A stretch of 64,000 nt of DNA from Brachypodius melanocephalos (GCA_013398615.1 VZSR01003803.1:4846050-4910049); one strand, 5' to 3'; positions 13,149 through 28,100 are shown, counted from the stretch's first letter. The notes: generated by a model from the sequence alone, not told the origin. Numbers and translations: made by a program.

Positions 13149-16100
13149 CTGAAATAAAATGGTAGAAAGGACACATTCAAAACATGCAGTGATGGGCTGG
13201 TACTTATAAAGTGATAGTCATCCCTACAAATAATGTTACATGAAAGCAAAGTGATTTGTTAGGGGCACATTAACTCACCTGACCAGGCCTTGCTTCAAAG
13301 TCCTCTTTGACCATCCTGACCTCAAGGACATTGGCGGGGTGGCTTATGACTGAGGTGATGGTGACGGGTTTATTGCTGCGGATGTAGCGGTACAGCCGCT
13401 CCACGCAGTACAGGCACAGCGGTCCCGAAATCCAGAACCACGTCTGAGGGAGAACAAAAACATGTTACCTCGAGGACTTTTAACCTTCTGTTTTCTATTT
13501 TCACAGCTACATGAGTGCTTTCAGGATCTCGCTTCACATCTAAGACCCATGCCTCTCTCTACATGCAGAAATCCCAGAATGTCCCGAAGCCTTGATCAGT
13601 CTAAGCAGCAGCATCACCCACAAGCACAAGCAATTTCAACCATAAAACTCATAAGGAAAAAAAAAGCTAATGACCTAATTTGCTACCATGTTATTCTGGT
13701 TTTATGTAGCTAGATTGCAGCTGGTTTCAGCAATGAAAGAAACAGTATCTACACAGATCTGAGTACTATACAGTCGGTTAACATTTATGGAAAAATGCTG
13801 TCTGAATTACAGTATTATTTAACCACTACCCTTCTTATGGTCATCTCAGGTTCAAGTAAAACCTAAGAAAGTTGCATTATTTTGATATAGAAAATATGTT
13901 GGTATTAAACTAGTGTAAAATCATAGACAACAAGAGAGAAATAGGCACTTCTGAATCACAATCCACTTGCTCCCACAGAAGATATATGCTAGACAGAAAA
14001 TGCCCTGGAAGTGCCCATTTCTCTGCACTGATTATACAGGGAGTCCTGGGTGACTATTCCAGATGGAGACATTTGCAGCTGCTCAGCTGAACCCCATCCT
14101 AAGAGTCAATTACCAATAGCTTATGGCAAACTTATCTACTAATTCCACATCTGCTCAGTTATTCAAGCTGTGGCACTGAAGGGCCCCTCAACCTTCATCT
14201 ATCTTCCCTCCCTTCCCAATTTCTGACATTACACATCCACATCTATTACAACTAGCAGTGCATTTACTTTCAATTAAAAAACCTTACAAGTTTCGGTAGC
14301 TTACAGCTTTTTGGTGTTTGTTTAAACTTGGTATCACAATATTTACAAATCCAAAGAAGTCCTAAATAGTGTTTCAAAGCTGTCAGGGGAACACTGAGTG
14401 GCCATTTCTTTCCATGACTCCTTTCCCATTGATTGCTCTAAAGCAGGCATCTTAAGCCCCTAAGAAGACTCCTTGCTGTCCTGTGGGTCATATGGAGCCA
14501 GGTATACACTGATGCTCATAATTCAGGTATATTACCATAACAAAATACCAATCCAAAGAGCTTTGTTGGAGGAATTAAATGTAGAATTAACTGTTTCTCA
14601 TTAGGACTACATGTTCCATAGAACAATGGGCTCCCAGTGCAGCTAGTAAGGGGAATGTTCAAGAGAAAACAATGATTATAATGATAAAGAAAAACTCCTG
14701 TGGGGTCTGTTATGGGACCATCATGAGTGGTGGGCCTTGGACATGTGAACTCCATATTTGCAAGCTTCCTCAGGCTACTAGCCAATACAGCTCAGCTCAT
14801 CTCTTCTCAAAAGAAAAGAGAAAATTTTGGATGAAGAAAAAGCTGCTGCCACAAAATATAAAGGAACAAAAGGAAAATAGAAAACAGAAGAAGAAAAGGC
14901 TTTTCTGTCCCCACTGTCATCATACTCATTTACCCATGCCACATATAAAACAAGCCTGTCTGCAAACAACAGACTATAAAAGCCAAACCACAACCAATTG
15001 CAACCCAAAAACGAGTATTAGGACTTGCATCCGCATGTGAAAAAGAGAACAAATGGAGCTTGATTATTTCAATTAACTACTGCCACACAATGCTTACAAA
15101 AGGACTTTACGAAATGTTATATAAATGTTTGCTCTGAAATGCTATGCTGCAAAATCACATTTTTAGCAAGATCAATACATCTCTTATGGTGTTGTTCAAA
15201 AGAGAACATTACAGCCAATCTCTTGACATTTCTTCACCCTCCCTGTTCTATGCACCACATTGTAACGTACTTCAGGGTTAAATACAGATTGTTTTTTCCC
15301 CACCAAATCTTTGAATGCTTCAGAAGGTTTTAATAATATTTTCCATTATTAAAACATCTGGTCTGGAAAAGCAATAATTAGTGGTTATGGCTGACTGAAA
15401 GGCTTGGCATGGCTTTTAATACCTGAAATGTCGGATCATACAGACCTCTGGGAAGTGCGACTGGAACTTGGGTTCCTCGGAGCAAATTCTCATAAAGCTA
15501 CTTTGTACAAAGGGTTCTGGTACTGGTAGGTCCTCTGGGAAAGGCTCAGTGGTGTAGTCAGGAGACAGCTCTTCAAAAGCCTTTGGCACAGTCAGATTCT
15601 GTCTGAGTGTTTTGTTAGGATTAAAGCAACCAGGAGGGTGTTCCTCTAAGTTGGTCTGGTACTTGAGCACTCCCCTACAGGAAAATAAAAATAATAAAGA
15701 CGCTAAAGTAACAGTAAATAACAAACAACTTATTTTCATTCGGGAAGGACTTCAGAAAGCAGTCACTAGCCTCATCTTCTGTTAGAAATTTTATTCCATC
15801 TGCCTCCAGGACTTTCAACGAGGTTGAAACTTTGCAACAATAGAGCCTTCTGTCACTAGAGGCAAGGTTTAACTTTTCCAGCTCACTTGGCACTCCCCAC
15901 TGAACAGCCTCAAGCTTAACAGTGCTCGAAAGGGAGAAAATATTGTGGAAAAAAAAAAAATCACATTTCCAATTCAATCACACACAGGCTGTTTTCACTC
16001 ATCCTCCCTACAGTCAGCAAGCCCTGTTTTTAAAGCAATCCTGTAGCAGAAGTGGCCTAAGTAGCCAAATCATAAACTGCAGGAATGTTCCCACTACTTG

Positions 16101-19100
16101 GTGTTTATCAGGTTTGCACACAAACAGATAGAAGGAAAAAAAGTGCTGCATGGTAGCCAAGGAACCTCCCTTGCAAATTGTTTTATGAGGTCCACCCTTA
16201 TTTTATTTTTCCTCAAGCAAAGTTATATTTACAGTAAAATGAAGTAATGACTTTGTAACTGCAATTAGAAACTCTGAAGAAAGAATTGGAAACGTAAGAC
16301 ACTCTTGGATATCTCAGCACATGAATGAATCACTGAAAACAGGGAAGAACAGATAATAGTAGTAATAAAATTCCTCAGAAGTACTACTTGTTTCCAAACC
16401 TAGATTTGATGACAGTAAAACCACAAGGATAAATATTGAAAAAAAAAAAAAGAAACACTGAATGACACCTGTAGAGGATGGTGCTGGGTGGGAAATGAAG
16501 CATACTGGGACAATGCCCTCTGAGTGCTAAGTCTTATTTAGGAAAGTTCAGCTCAAATATACAATCAAGCATAAGGACAAGTGCTCCCCCCCCTCCTCTC
16601 CTCAACATACACACAGCAGCAGCAGCAAGAGAGTTTAATTCAGAAGAAAGAGCTAGGACATCTGCAATATTCCCAACCTAAAAGGGCTTTGACAGGCTAC
16701 TGGCAATCTTCCCTGCCAAAATGCAGTCCTGACAGCTAGTAACAAGCTTCCTGCATGGTCCAGTGAATCATGTCAGCTTGGAAGTCAAGCCTGCTCACTC
16801 TTATATTCCACATCTGACCCTGGGAGAATCATTTTGGGAAATGTCCTTGCACCTAGACCCATGCTTCTGCCTGCATTTATTGTTCAGTCATGCCTATCAC
16901 TTGCATCTGGCATCACTGCTGGTCACCACATATTGGCGAAGTGACAGACACCCCCAGCATTATGCTAGTTCCCTGCTCCATAAATATTATGGTGCCTCAT
17001 GGATTCAGCTGGAAGTCAAAGCCCATGCAATATTTTTCCAGTGAACCTTGCGTGCATGCCTGCCAGCAACTCCCACAGCTTCCCTGTTCTCAGCACATCC
17101 CGAAAGAGGATTGCCTTGAGAATCCCCTCCAGTGATCTCTAGTTTATTTAACCTATTACAAACATGCTAACTGAGAGACAAACAGGGATGGCAAAGCTGC
17201 CTGTTAACAGCAGCTCAATAACTCCCATTTCTGAAGCTGTCAAGGAAAAGTAAGTCTTGCACACCCAAGATTAGTGTCCAGAAAGGTTGAGTTCTGCACT
17301 GAACAAACAAACCACTGAGATATAGCAGACGAATCACATCACTTTCTATATTGCTGAGAAGTGGTTGACTGCCTGAAGGATACTGTAAGAACACACCTAC
17401 AATGGTTTGAAACAAAACAAGAATCCAGCAATACTGTGGAAATACTTTACTGCTAAAACAGGTAAAACCTCAGCCAACCTGCCTACACAGTTCATCCACG
17501 GGAGATGCCCTGCTCTGTACAGTTACTGGCTTCATGTCTGCAAATCTCTACATCCCACATAGGAGTAATCTGGGCACCTAAGCACAAATATCTAAGCTTC
17601 CTTTATTCTCAAAAGAGATCAAAGAATTGTTTAGGTTGGAAAAGACCTCTAAGATCGTGAAGTCCAATGATTAACCCAGCACTGCCATGTTTACCACTAA
17701 ACCATGCCCCTAAGCACTGCATCTACACATCTCTTAAATACCCTCAGGGATGGTGACTATTGCTTCCCTGGGCAGCCTGTTGAATGCCTGACAACCCTTT
17801 TGGTGAAGAAATTTTTCCTAATGTCAAATCTAAATCACCCCTCATGCAACGTGTGTCCACTTTCTGTTCATCTTATCAATATCACTAATGGAGCCAGGAA
17901 TCAGTCCAGTTCACTTGAACGCAGATCTCTGAAACAGCAAATTACATGGAGCATCCTTCAGGCTCCATTGGCTGTATTTATCAGAATCCATTAGACCATA
18001 ATGGGAAAGACACTGAGAAAATATGTAGAGACCTACATTTAGGCATCTTAAAGTTGAACTGACTCCCACTCTCCATGACTCACTCCTCTCCCACTTGTGA
18101 CACTCTGTTCTTTCAGATTTGCACTGAATACCTTTGTAATTCAATACTAAGGAGGCTGTGTACCAGAATATGCCTGTTCAATGCTGGCTGTGTTACTGCA
18201 GCCTTGGTTTGCAAACTCGGTAAATGGAACGTGGTTAGGAAAACAATGGGCAAAGGATAATACCATGAAGGAGATTAATTAAACTGGACATGAAAAATAC
18301 CCCTAAGGCAATCACTGGAGCAGATTGCCTAGGGAGGTTAGAGGATCTCAGTCACCAGATGTTTTAAAGAATTTGACAAACACCTGTCAAGAAAAATTTA
18401 AAAAAAGTTCATCCTTGCCTAATACGGGGAGAACAGGTTAGATCCACCTTCCCCAGCCATACACAAGTGCTATGCTATTGAAAAAAAAAAAAAAAAAAAA
18501 ACAAACCCAAACAAAGCCCCAAAACAAACAAAAACCCAAAAAAAACCCCAACAAACTCACTGAGAACTGGACTTTTGTCCAGAAGTTCAATTGTTTTGAA
18601 CTCATTATTTCTCAAACAGCACATTTTATTCAACAACATATTCCTACTATGATCCTGCTGGGCCTAATTCCCCTTCCACTTTTACTTTAAGCAGCAGGGC
18701 TCGGTGTCACATGTTCAAGCAGCCTGTGTTTCAGCAGATACTTGATGATATGGAGAAATAAACCTCATTCAAATACATCTTCCCTTCTCTTCACTCTGCA
18801 TCTACATCCACAGAGGAAACTTCAGAGATATTAATGGAACAGATTTTTACAGAATCATAGAATAGCTGGGGTTGGAAGGAACCTTTAAAGGTCATCTAGC
18901 CCAACCCCCACCCACGCAGACATATGTCATAACTTCTGGAAGATGCTTTACCTTGCAACTGAGCTCAATTTGTGCCTGATACAGATTTGATCATCAGCTT
19001 CACGGCATATAAACACTGGTCTGATGTTTGTGGAAAGAAGAAAAACTAGCAAGTTTTGTAAGCAATGAAAAAGAGGTAATTAGGGAGATGGCATTCCTTC

Positions 19101-22100
19101 TCTCCCCCTTGGAGTCAAAAAGGAAGGCCAAGGCAGAAAGGAAAACACAAGGGATGAGCAACTTGGCTTCATATTCTTGTCTCAGCAAACAGGTAAGAGG
19201 GACAGAAAAAGACACTATATTTTCTTCATTTCTCACTGGACACTGAGCAATGGAAATGGAAAAGAAATAATCCTGAAAGTGAAGAAGTTTGTGCTAGTTG
19301 GCTATAGCACACACAAATCTCCAAGCTACAGCCTGATCTTTATTTAAACACACACCAGAGGACAAAGTCTTGTCCCAAAGTTGGCCCACTGTGCTCAAGC
19401 AAGCCTGGGAAAGTCAGCAATCAAGGAAACTGCTCCAACTGGTTGCACTTCAGGAAAAGGTAAAGTATTTTCCATTTACTTACCCAGAAACATGCAACAT
19501 CAGCAGCATATAGAAGACAAAGAAAAGGTTGTGTGTATACCAGAAGATGTCGTAGTTTGAAACCCTGAAAAGAATAAACCATGGTTCAATGCTGTTTCAA
19601 CTCAGATGGAATCACTGCTAATTAAAAGCAGACCTGTGCACACAGGACATCATTATACACTGCACACTCATGCAAAATAGTCAAAGCCCAGAATGTTTTC
19701 CCATAGGCACACAATTGAGTAGTTGCGCACAATAAAGTGTTGAGAAGAACAAGTGACTGGCACAGAAGTAACAAGTTGAGAAGGAGAGGTAAGGGTTTAG
19801 AAGCACAGAGCCAGGGTGGAGAGCTCCTCTGAAACTGGGAGACTTGACTGCTTTCACAGGTCCTAGTTAGTTAGTCTCCACTAGATCCTTGTAGCTGGAA
19901 TAGTTCTTCCACCTCCAGTCTCAAAACTGAACCTCCTTACAGTGAGTGTCACCTTGCATTCTACCTGCCCCAACAGAGCTCAACATGTCACTAAGGCTGC
20001 AGCACACAAACAGGTAGCATGGACAGCAGCAGAAGGGCCAGTGGGAAGAGAAAAAAAACTTGTGAGGGTGTGGAGAAGAAGGAGATACAGGAAGAATAGG
20101 ACCTAGAGCAAGGAGAGCACGGGTAGGAGAATTTTCATTGCAGGAAGCCATATACATTACTGCTCCAGGACTGATGGTCTTGGGAGGAACAAGAACATTA
20201 TCATTGTGAGATCAGGAGAGGTGAAGGGAAAAGAGCACTTTCCTTTTATCAGTAATTTGTTAGACAATATAAAAAAGAAAATCAAGACCAAAGAAAATAC
20301 CCATCTGGGACTGTTTTCTGTTGAGCTTGTTTGGGGTTTTTTTGAGTAAAATAGTTACCAACAAACTACCAAATGGCTAAGAAAATACTCTGCTTCACGG
20401 CACACAAACACACCTCTCACACTGCACAGCATGGTAGGAGAGACCCCTCTAAAATACAAGAACCTACTCCCATTCATAAACCAAAACAACTAATAAATTT
20501 AAAAAAAATCTTTAGCTCTGAGAACATGGTTTAAGAAGCTATTCCCCTGATGCAGGTACTTCCTTTTTTTTTTTTTTTCCAAAATTTTTCCCTCCCATGG
20601 TCTTCTACACAACGAGCTAACTGTTCTCCCTTCAATACAACTGGAACATATACTGCATTTGTTTCTGTCAATACAGGACAGATTTGTTTTCTTTCTCAAG
20701 AGAGGAAAAACAACTTTGATAATCCAAGGGCTACCAAAATAAAATCCAAGCCAGCAAAGTAACAAGGCAGGAAGCAAAGGAGGAAAAAAGGAAGCAAAGA
20801 AAGGAATACAGCAATAGCAAGGGGCTCTGAAATACCCCCTCCACCCTGCCATTCTTCCCCCAGTCAGCACTATGTTAAAACTTTCTCCTCCTTGAAGCTG
20901 CTCAAGCCTTTTCTAACTCCCCACACCCTGGGAGGCATTTCCATGCAGTCACTCATCAGCATCTATGAGGAGTTGTGGGAGTAATCATCAGTAAGAGGAA
21001 AATAAGAACGATGGTGTGCAGAGTGGAAGCTCCATTGGAAGATACAAAGAGAGTAAAATTTACCCTCTGACTCAAAACCAGTCATAGAATTCTAGGATGC
21101 AACCTTAAAGATGGTCTAGGTTGAATTGCCATACCATGAGTAGGACAAGGACAGGTCTTGGAGCTCTGGTTTAATTTGGTTTCATGCTATAACACTAAAA
21201 GCTGCACACTTTTTATTGGCTCTAATGAGCACCATTTTTTCAGAATGCACCAATTTTTCAAAATTTCAGTGATGAGAAGTCAATCTCTGGACTGCTTCTG
21301 ACATGTTGCTTTCAACAGCTAATTATTGTTACTGATTAGAATTACTGTACACTTCTTTCCTGAATACATCTAAACGTCACCTTCCAGCTCATTGAGCATT
21401 TTATTCTTCTTTCAGCACTCCTACAGATACCTGTGCTATAAAATCCTGGTTCCTCACATGTATCAAGTTGCTCTAAATGTGAGCAGGCCCTCTGAACTTC
21501 ACCTCCTTAAACTATAAGGGTAAATCCTTGAACCTCTTACCATGAAGCATCTTTTCCAACACCGTATTAATTACATATTTCTTACTCGTATCCTTAAACT
21601 GTGTATCCTACAGATACATACAGTATTCTAATATAGTCAAAATTCTTCCTATTGATACACATGAATTTTTATAGCTCTTCAGAACATTTACTTTTTTTTA
21701 CCTTCTTAGGGCTTATAATAGACATTATTCACAGAATGGATGCTTTCCTTAGGAATGCAAAGTCTTGAAATTTGAGGTAAGTTGAATATTTAATTTTAAT
21801 TGGTTAACCTACTTCAGGGTTTTGCACATGAAGACCTGCAAGAGTTAATTTACTGAGAAATGTAAGGGGAATTTATCATTCTTTAAAGGGACACACTAAG
21901 CAGCACAGTTTTAGAAAAATATTTTTAACCCTGTTACAGACAGTTTTGAAAAGGAAGATGTATGTGGTAGTTTAGAAGATGAAATTGAAGACTGGAATAT
22001 TTGGTTACAAAAATAGATGGCACTGCAGCACCTTATTTTTAATGTTCTTCTAAATACATAACTTCCAAATCTTAAACATCATTAATTTTAAAGTCGGCAG

Positions 22101-25100
22101 AACTGTCAAGATTTATTGACAGGATTTATTGTGTTTTTCGATAACTTCATAACCCTGCTGAAAACAACCACTGAACAAAAAACGTTGGTCTAGTTCTCAG
22201 GTATGATATGGCAAAAATTTAGAAAATTTTTCAACTAATAATCACTTTCTCCTTTTAAAACATTAGCAGCTAATTCAGTCCCTCTTTGGACTTATTTTCA
22301 CAGTTCACTAAAAAGGCAGGAAAATAGAGGCATACTCATGCATAGAGCAATTTCAGGAAGAACATACAAAGGAAGAATTCACTAAGCAGGTCAGTGTGCA
22401 AGAGCAGATTAGGGCTGAAATCCCAGAATATAACAGCCTCTGGAATACTTTTTAAAAAGCTCAGTTTTTGATAGACAATGAACATTTACAATTAACTTTC
22501 CTAAAACTGTGCTGCACGCTTAGCCCTCATAGGGAATCCCAACGAGAATCCACAGGGAAAGAGATTGAAAAAGGACAGAGAGATGCATGCAGCAACTTGT
22601 TTCCTTAGGAGAAAACACTACAAGAAAGACAAGCTTGAGCTCTATGCTGGAGGGTGAAACCAGGATAAAATTCCCAAGTAAGAATTATTGCTAGGGTAAC
22701 AGGAGATGCAGATTATCTCTTTTGGGGCGTTGATTCTGCTGGCTAGATAGCAGAAAGCTGGGAAAGTATCTGCACTTACAGTAACTGTGTAAGGAATTAA
22801 AAAGCATGTAACTTCATAAGATGTTGCATGAACCCCAAAATTATTTGCAAGGATGTTTACAACTACATGTATTTTTCTAAGTTTCCCAATCACTAATACA
22901 TGATGGTTTTCTAATTTAATTTGGCCTTGAAGAAAGCAGGACTTTGTTCTGGCTCAATGTTGCAGAGTAAAGTAACAGTTTTATTTTTCCATCTTTCCAA
23001 AACTGTCTTCCATTTGCAAGTAGAGCCATCTGTGTGGACCATGTCATGTGCAGCCATGTTATATCTGGCACAGCAGTCCAATCCTGCACTCCTGCAGTGC
23101 CTCACAAAAGTCTCGGCCCTGGAAGAAGCCTCGTCTACTGAAAATGCACAAGTGTTTTCTGAGCTACTTTCTCAAATCACAGGATAGCATTGTCAGGTAA
23201 CACAGCTGCTCAGGAAAGACAGATTAGGTCAGCCAAGTTCATAACCATGTATCTAACTCACATCAGTGGAGCACCATTAATGCTTGAAGATATGTAATTA
23301 ATATATGTATTATATACATGTTTGCTGAATTGAGGTGATGCATTTTCATAGACATGCTGTCAATTCAACCTCTGAAAACGAAGGGGTTATTTTTACATGC
23401 TCAGTTGCAGAATCTAAGCCTTAAAAAGCCTTCAGCATTGGGCTAGACCCCAAGGTACCAGTCATTCACAGGTCTTATCATACATGCTCATTAATGTCAG
23501 TACAGAATGTCAACCCCCTGCCAAACCAAACCTCTGGAAACCCCAACAGCTGCACTGAGCCAATACTGCATTGCTGTTTAGTATGTTATAATTCATATTA
23601 AAAGGAATATATCTGATGACCAGAAGCAGAGCTCTTAAAAGCAATGTTCTACTTCAGCAGCATAATTTTGTGTCTGTTAGTTTGGGTTGGGTTTTTTTTT
23701 GTTTGTTTGGTTTTGGGGTTTTTTTTTTTATTTTTTTTGTTTGTGTTTGTTGTTACTTTTTTGTTACAATGTATTGTTGTAATTAATTGGTGAAAATAAT
23801 TAAGATAACAATAGCATCTTATTTTTTCTTCCACTGGACTTAATTTATGCACTGGGCAGAACTTCCCATATGCTGAGTTTACTGACTCCCCTACAACCAG
23901 GAATAAAAGAACTATTTAAATTTTTAAAGGTCCACATTTTTAACTCAGCACACTCATTAAATAGTATTTTCTCAGAAGGCAATTCAACCAGGTCTTGTAA
24001 TTGTTTTCATACAAAATTCACTGTGCTAGTTTTACTGCAAGCTAGGGAAAAAAAAAAGGACAAGAAAACTGGTGATTTTAACACTCTATAGTCAGTAAGG
24101 GAATATGATTAAGGAAATGTCATTTTTCAGCATAACGATCAGATTACATCTTACCTGATGGCATACGTGGAAGCTGTAAACATTAGGAATAATACTAACA
24201 CCATAACGACTCCAGTTAGACCTGGAACTAAAAGAGACAGTAACTTACATTTGAACTGTGAAAAGGTGCACTTGTCTACTATGACCTTTTTAGAAAGTAG
24301 AATTAGACACACAAATCATGGTTCAATCAAACTCTTGAATATACTTATCTCTTGAGGATAACTCATTTATCAAATGAGATAGGAAAGAAGAGTTCTTGTG
24401 TAATTTCCCACCTTTCCCAATCAAAATACCCTTTTCACTGTATTTCACCATGCATCACAATTTCCTATTTGTCTTTGCCCCGTCATGTTTTGCTTGTGAC
24501 AGCTGTGTCTAAGCAGGTAACTAAGAACAAACACTGTTTACTTGCAAGACTGACTGTGCAAGTTTCTGTCCTTTTTTTATTCCAAACACTACATTCTGTT
24601 GATCATGACAATTAAAAACCTGTTCAGGGACAGAATTTCAAGAAAATCAATTTCTATGCAAGCTGTCACTACAATTTTTTGCCAGCCCATTTCATTCTGG
24701 AATGAGGAAGAGCCTGAAATTGCTCTCCATGGCATTGTATCACGCTTGAAATTGTTGCCCACAGAGCAAGGTCTGTTATAGGGATCAGCAGCCAGCACTT
24801 GGGAAGCAAATGTTAAAAATATTAACGATTTGACTCATCTGCTCAAATAAAATCTTGTATCAGAACTAGTTTATCCTTAGGGTTGTTTTTTTGTTGGTGG
24901 GATTTTTTTGTTTGTTTGTTTTTTGGGTTTTTTTTGAGTCAAAGGAAAAATAATCTCAAATCTTATCTTTTTATAAACTTCTCAATATCCATTTACTGGA
25001 AAGTCTGATACCCAAAATCTGACACACCACAACTCACTCCTCAGTTTTTTACAGCCCTGCAATCAACAGAAGCTTTGTCATGGACTGCATTAAAAAACTT

Positions 25101-28100
25101 GATTTCCCTCCTTCATGGAAAGATTGCAATAAAAAAAAGCATTCTGTCCACTGCCTCCTTTTAAATTTTTTTTCCCAATCTGATTTAATGTGTAGCATGT
25201 AATGACTGTCAAATCTGAACAAACACCTCCAATGCAATTGCAGTATAGCATTTATCCAGCTTCCTACACTGTTATTCAAGCCAGAGGTCACCTTTTATGT
25301 CCAGTTTTTCAATTATCTTCTCCATCAAACTGAAATCACTCAAAACCTTGTGCCAATTTATCAGTTCATTTTTAGTGTTTCCTCTCTGCCCTGTCCCTGA
25401 CTCTCCTTTCCTCCACTAAGTATAATCTTGAATACTTGTTCCTCCCACAGTCTGCCTCACACCCTTACAGAAGGAGGTTATTTCCTGGACTAATCTGAAA
25501 AGCCATCACCACTCTATAAATCCTTCTGATTCCTTATTCCTTCTGTTTGCTGTTCCAAACTGTCTGGGAAGAAATCAGGGATTTTTTGCTTATTTGCACA
25601 GCTCCCAGTACAGCAAAATCTTAGTCCCTGCCTGGGCATTCCTTCAGCACAAATAGTACATGTTAATTACCAGTCATTAGGACAGGGAGTGAACAGAGTA
25701 ATTTTTAATTTAGGATAACTCTGACCTCAGTTTCTGTCAGTTCACTTTCTCCCTTCCTCTACTCTCAACTGATCTAAACCTTCCCGAGGGTTTTTGGGAA
25801 ACACTGGCATGCCAGCTGCTAATTCCAGCACACCTACTGGGATTGACAAACCTAGAGCCATTGCTGTCTGTTCAGAGATTTGATTTGACTGTGCTCTAAA
25901 TGTTACTAAGTCAGGATTTTTGGGTTTGATCCAAATAAGGGAGACAGTGTGATGGCATCAGGAAGGAACTTTATCTGCTTATTAAATGCTACACCTCAGA
26001 CTGCTGCCTGCCCCTCCACACCAAAACATTGCTCCCTTCTAAATACCTGCTCCTANNNNNNNNNNNNNNNNNNNNNNNNNNNNNNNNNNNNNNNNNNNNN
26101 NNNNNNNNNNNNNNNNNNNNNNNNNNNNNNNNNNNNNNNNNNNNNNNNNNNNNNNAGATTCCCATGCAACAGTTTAGATTGCTCAGAAACTCAACCAACC
26201 TTTAAATACACCAGCTGAAGCAAAAAGACTAGTTTGCCATTATGTTTCTTTTTCTAGAAATTGGATCATTTAGGAATTTGGTTTTAATATTAGGGAGAAT
26301 CTCTGAAACTAATGCTGACTCACCTGTACAACAACAGATTTGAAGATCCTGTTTATCCTACTACTGGCCTTATGAAAGTCCTGCCTCCTGACTACTGGAT
26401 AAGCAAACCCAGGTTATATTAACACAAATAACACAGCTCCAGATAGCTGAGATATCACATATGGAGCATGCCAATACAGGACCAAAAGAAGTTTTGTCTG
26501 CAGACTCATGACGGCAAGCAGCAAACTTTTCCCATTCAGTTTTACAGGACTTACCAGTTGCAAAAAGCAGTTTCCTTGGGTCCTGAAAAACAGATAAGCG
26601 AAAACAATTAAAATCAACATATGATATTTTATATCTATAATATGAATAATTTTATAATAATAAGTAGACCATGAAGCCTCACACATTTTAAAACCTTTAG
26701 CCTTTGCATTCCCCCAGCAAAGATAATTCTGATCTATAATCTGGATTCAGATAATTTTACAGATAATCGTTTTTTGAAAGCGCAACTTTACTCAGTTACC
26801 TCGCCACTTTGGGAGGACAGAGTGGAGCAGAAGAGGGAGAGGTTTTGAATTTAAATATAAGACAAGAGGCAAGCATTTTACTGCCAGCTACATCACCAAG
26901 ACATTTGCAGTGGGCCCTAGTGAAGCAACACGGAACACAAAGGATCTGACAGATGTTCCTGCATCCTTCACCACATGTGAAAGGAAGAGGGGATATTTCA
27001 ACATCAGGGAAACTGCCTCACTTCCCCCGATTCTATACTCCAAGAGGTTTTTTCTTCACTGCTTGGAAAACTTTCTTTATTTAAACTTTCAGTAAAATGT
27101 AATGAGGGGAGGTGAGAAGTTTTCATACAGGATAGGTAAAACAAAGTGACCCTCTGTTGGAGTCCAGGGCATTCCTCTGATAGCCTGGAGAGCGAGAAAC
27201 CTCGGCAAAGCAGTCAGGGAACTGAGCAGGAAGGTTTGAGCCCTGTACAGGGGGGTTTGAGCTCTGTACATGGGGGTCTGAGACGCTGGCACAGAGCCCA
27301 GGAAGACACTGTCTTTGATTTCAGACCATGGGAAAAACTACCACAAAACAAGAGTGTGAAAAGATAGTAGCTTAGCTTATCACTGGGTGAAAAATTTGTA
27401 GTTTTGGGTTTTTAGAATGGAAGTGAATGGGATTTGCTGTGATGGGGGCACTATATAGTTCAAAGGGATTGGCTCAAAGTAGAGATGACCTATTTAGTAA
27501 AGATAGCAGGTATTGGTAGGTAAAAACAAACAATAGGCAGGTAATATTTGTTATAAAAGGACAGTGATGGGCCCGGGGTGGGGAGTCTTTGAGAGTCTTC
27601 AGGAGCCTTCAGATGTGAGAGCAGCCGAACGAACGAGCCTCGGCTGGGAACAGAGCAATTAACGAGATAAGAAATAATAAACGAGGCAAAAGACCTTGAA
27701 ACAAGAACCTGAAGACTCCACTTCTTTCTTTTCTGCATCTGGCTCAAAACTCACAGCCTCTTAGAGAGCAAAGAGACTTTAAACCACCAGAATCTTGGGG
27801 AACAACCCCGAGAACCCTCTTTCTGACCTTGCCTGCATCCAGATGTGTGTACCCAGGTAGAGGAGAGCAGCATGCAGACTGTCCATCACAGTTTAAAAAG
27901 AGATATAAGTGGGATTCAAGTACCAAGGTGCAAGAGCTACTAAAGCAACTAAAATTCAGGAGTTTTGATCCTAGAGTTCCTAAAAACTTGATATTGTCTC
28001 CATTTTCTATTGCAAAACTCCTAAGGCTGCTTAGTAGATACTTAGAACCCTGGCACATTCTTGCCTGAGGCAAGCTCCTGATGAAGTGAAGTCTATCAGA

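Larger units (their letters stand above)
15675..19483 (-). other. NOX4 intron 8
   Basis: 3.8 kb of non-coding DNA between exons 8 and 9. It holds two CR1 fragments, an A-rich tract and an (AGC)5 microsatellite at 16615-16627. ORFs at 15922-16131 and 16763-17135 have no recognisable homology. Confidence 0.85.
19565..24154 (-). other. NOX4 intron 7
   Basis: 4.6 kb without a recognisable exon. It holds a short CR1 remnant at 21080-21155 and a T/G-rich tract at 23666-23765. The rest is unremarkable AT-rich sequence. Confidence 0.85.

Noticed and set aside
25949..26218. ORFs on both strands crossing the N run
   Set aside because: They are open only because the unknown bases contain no stops.
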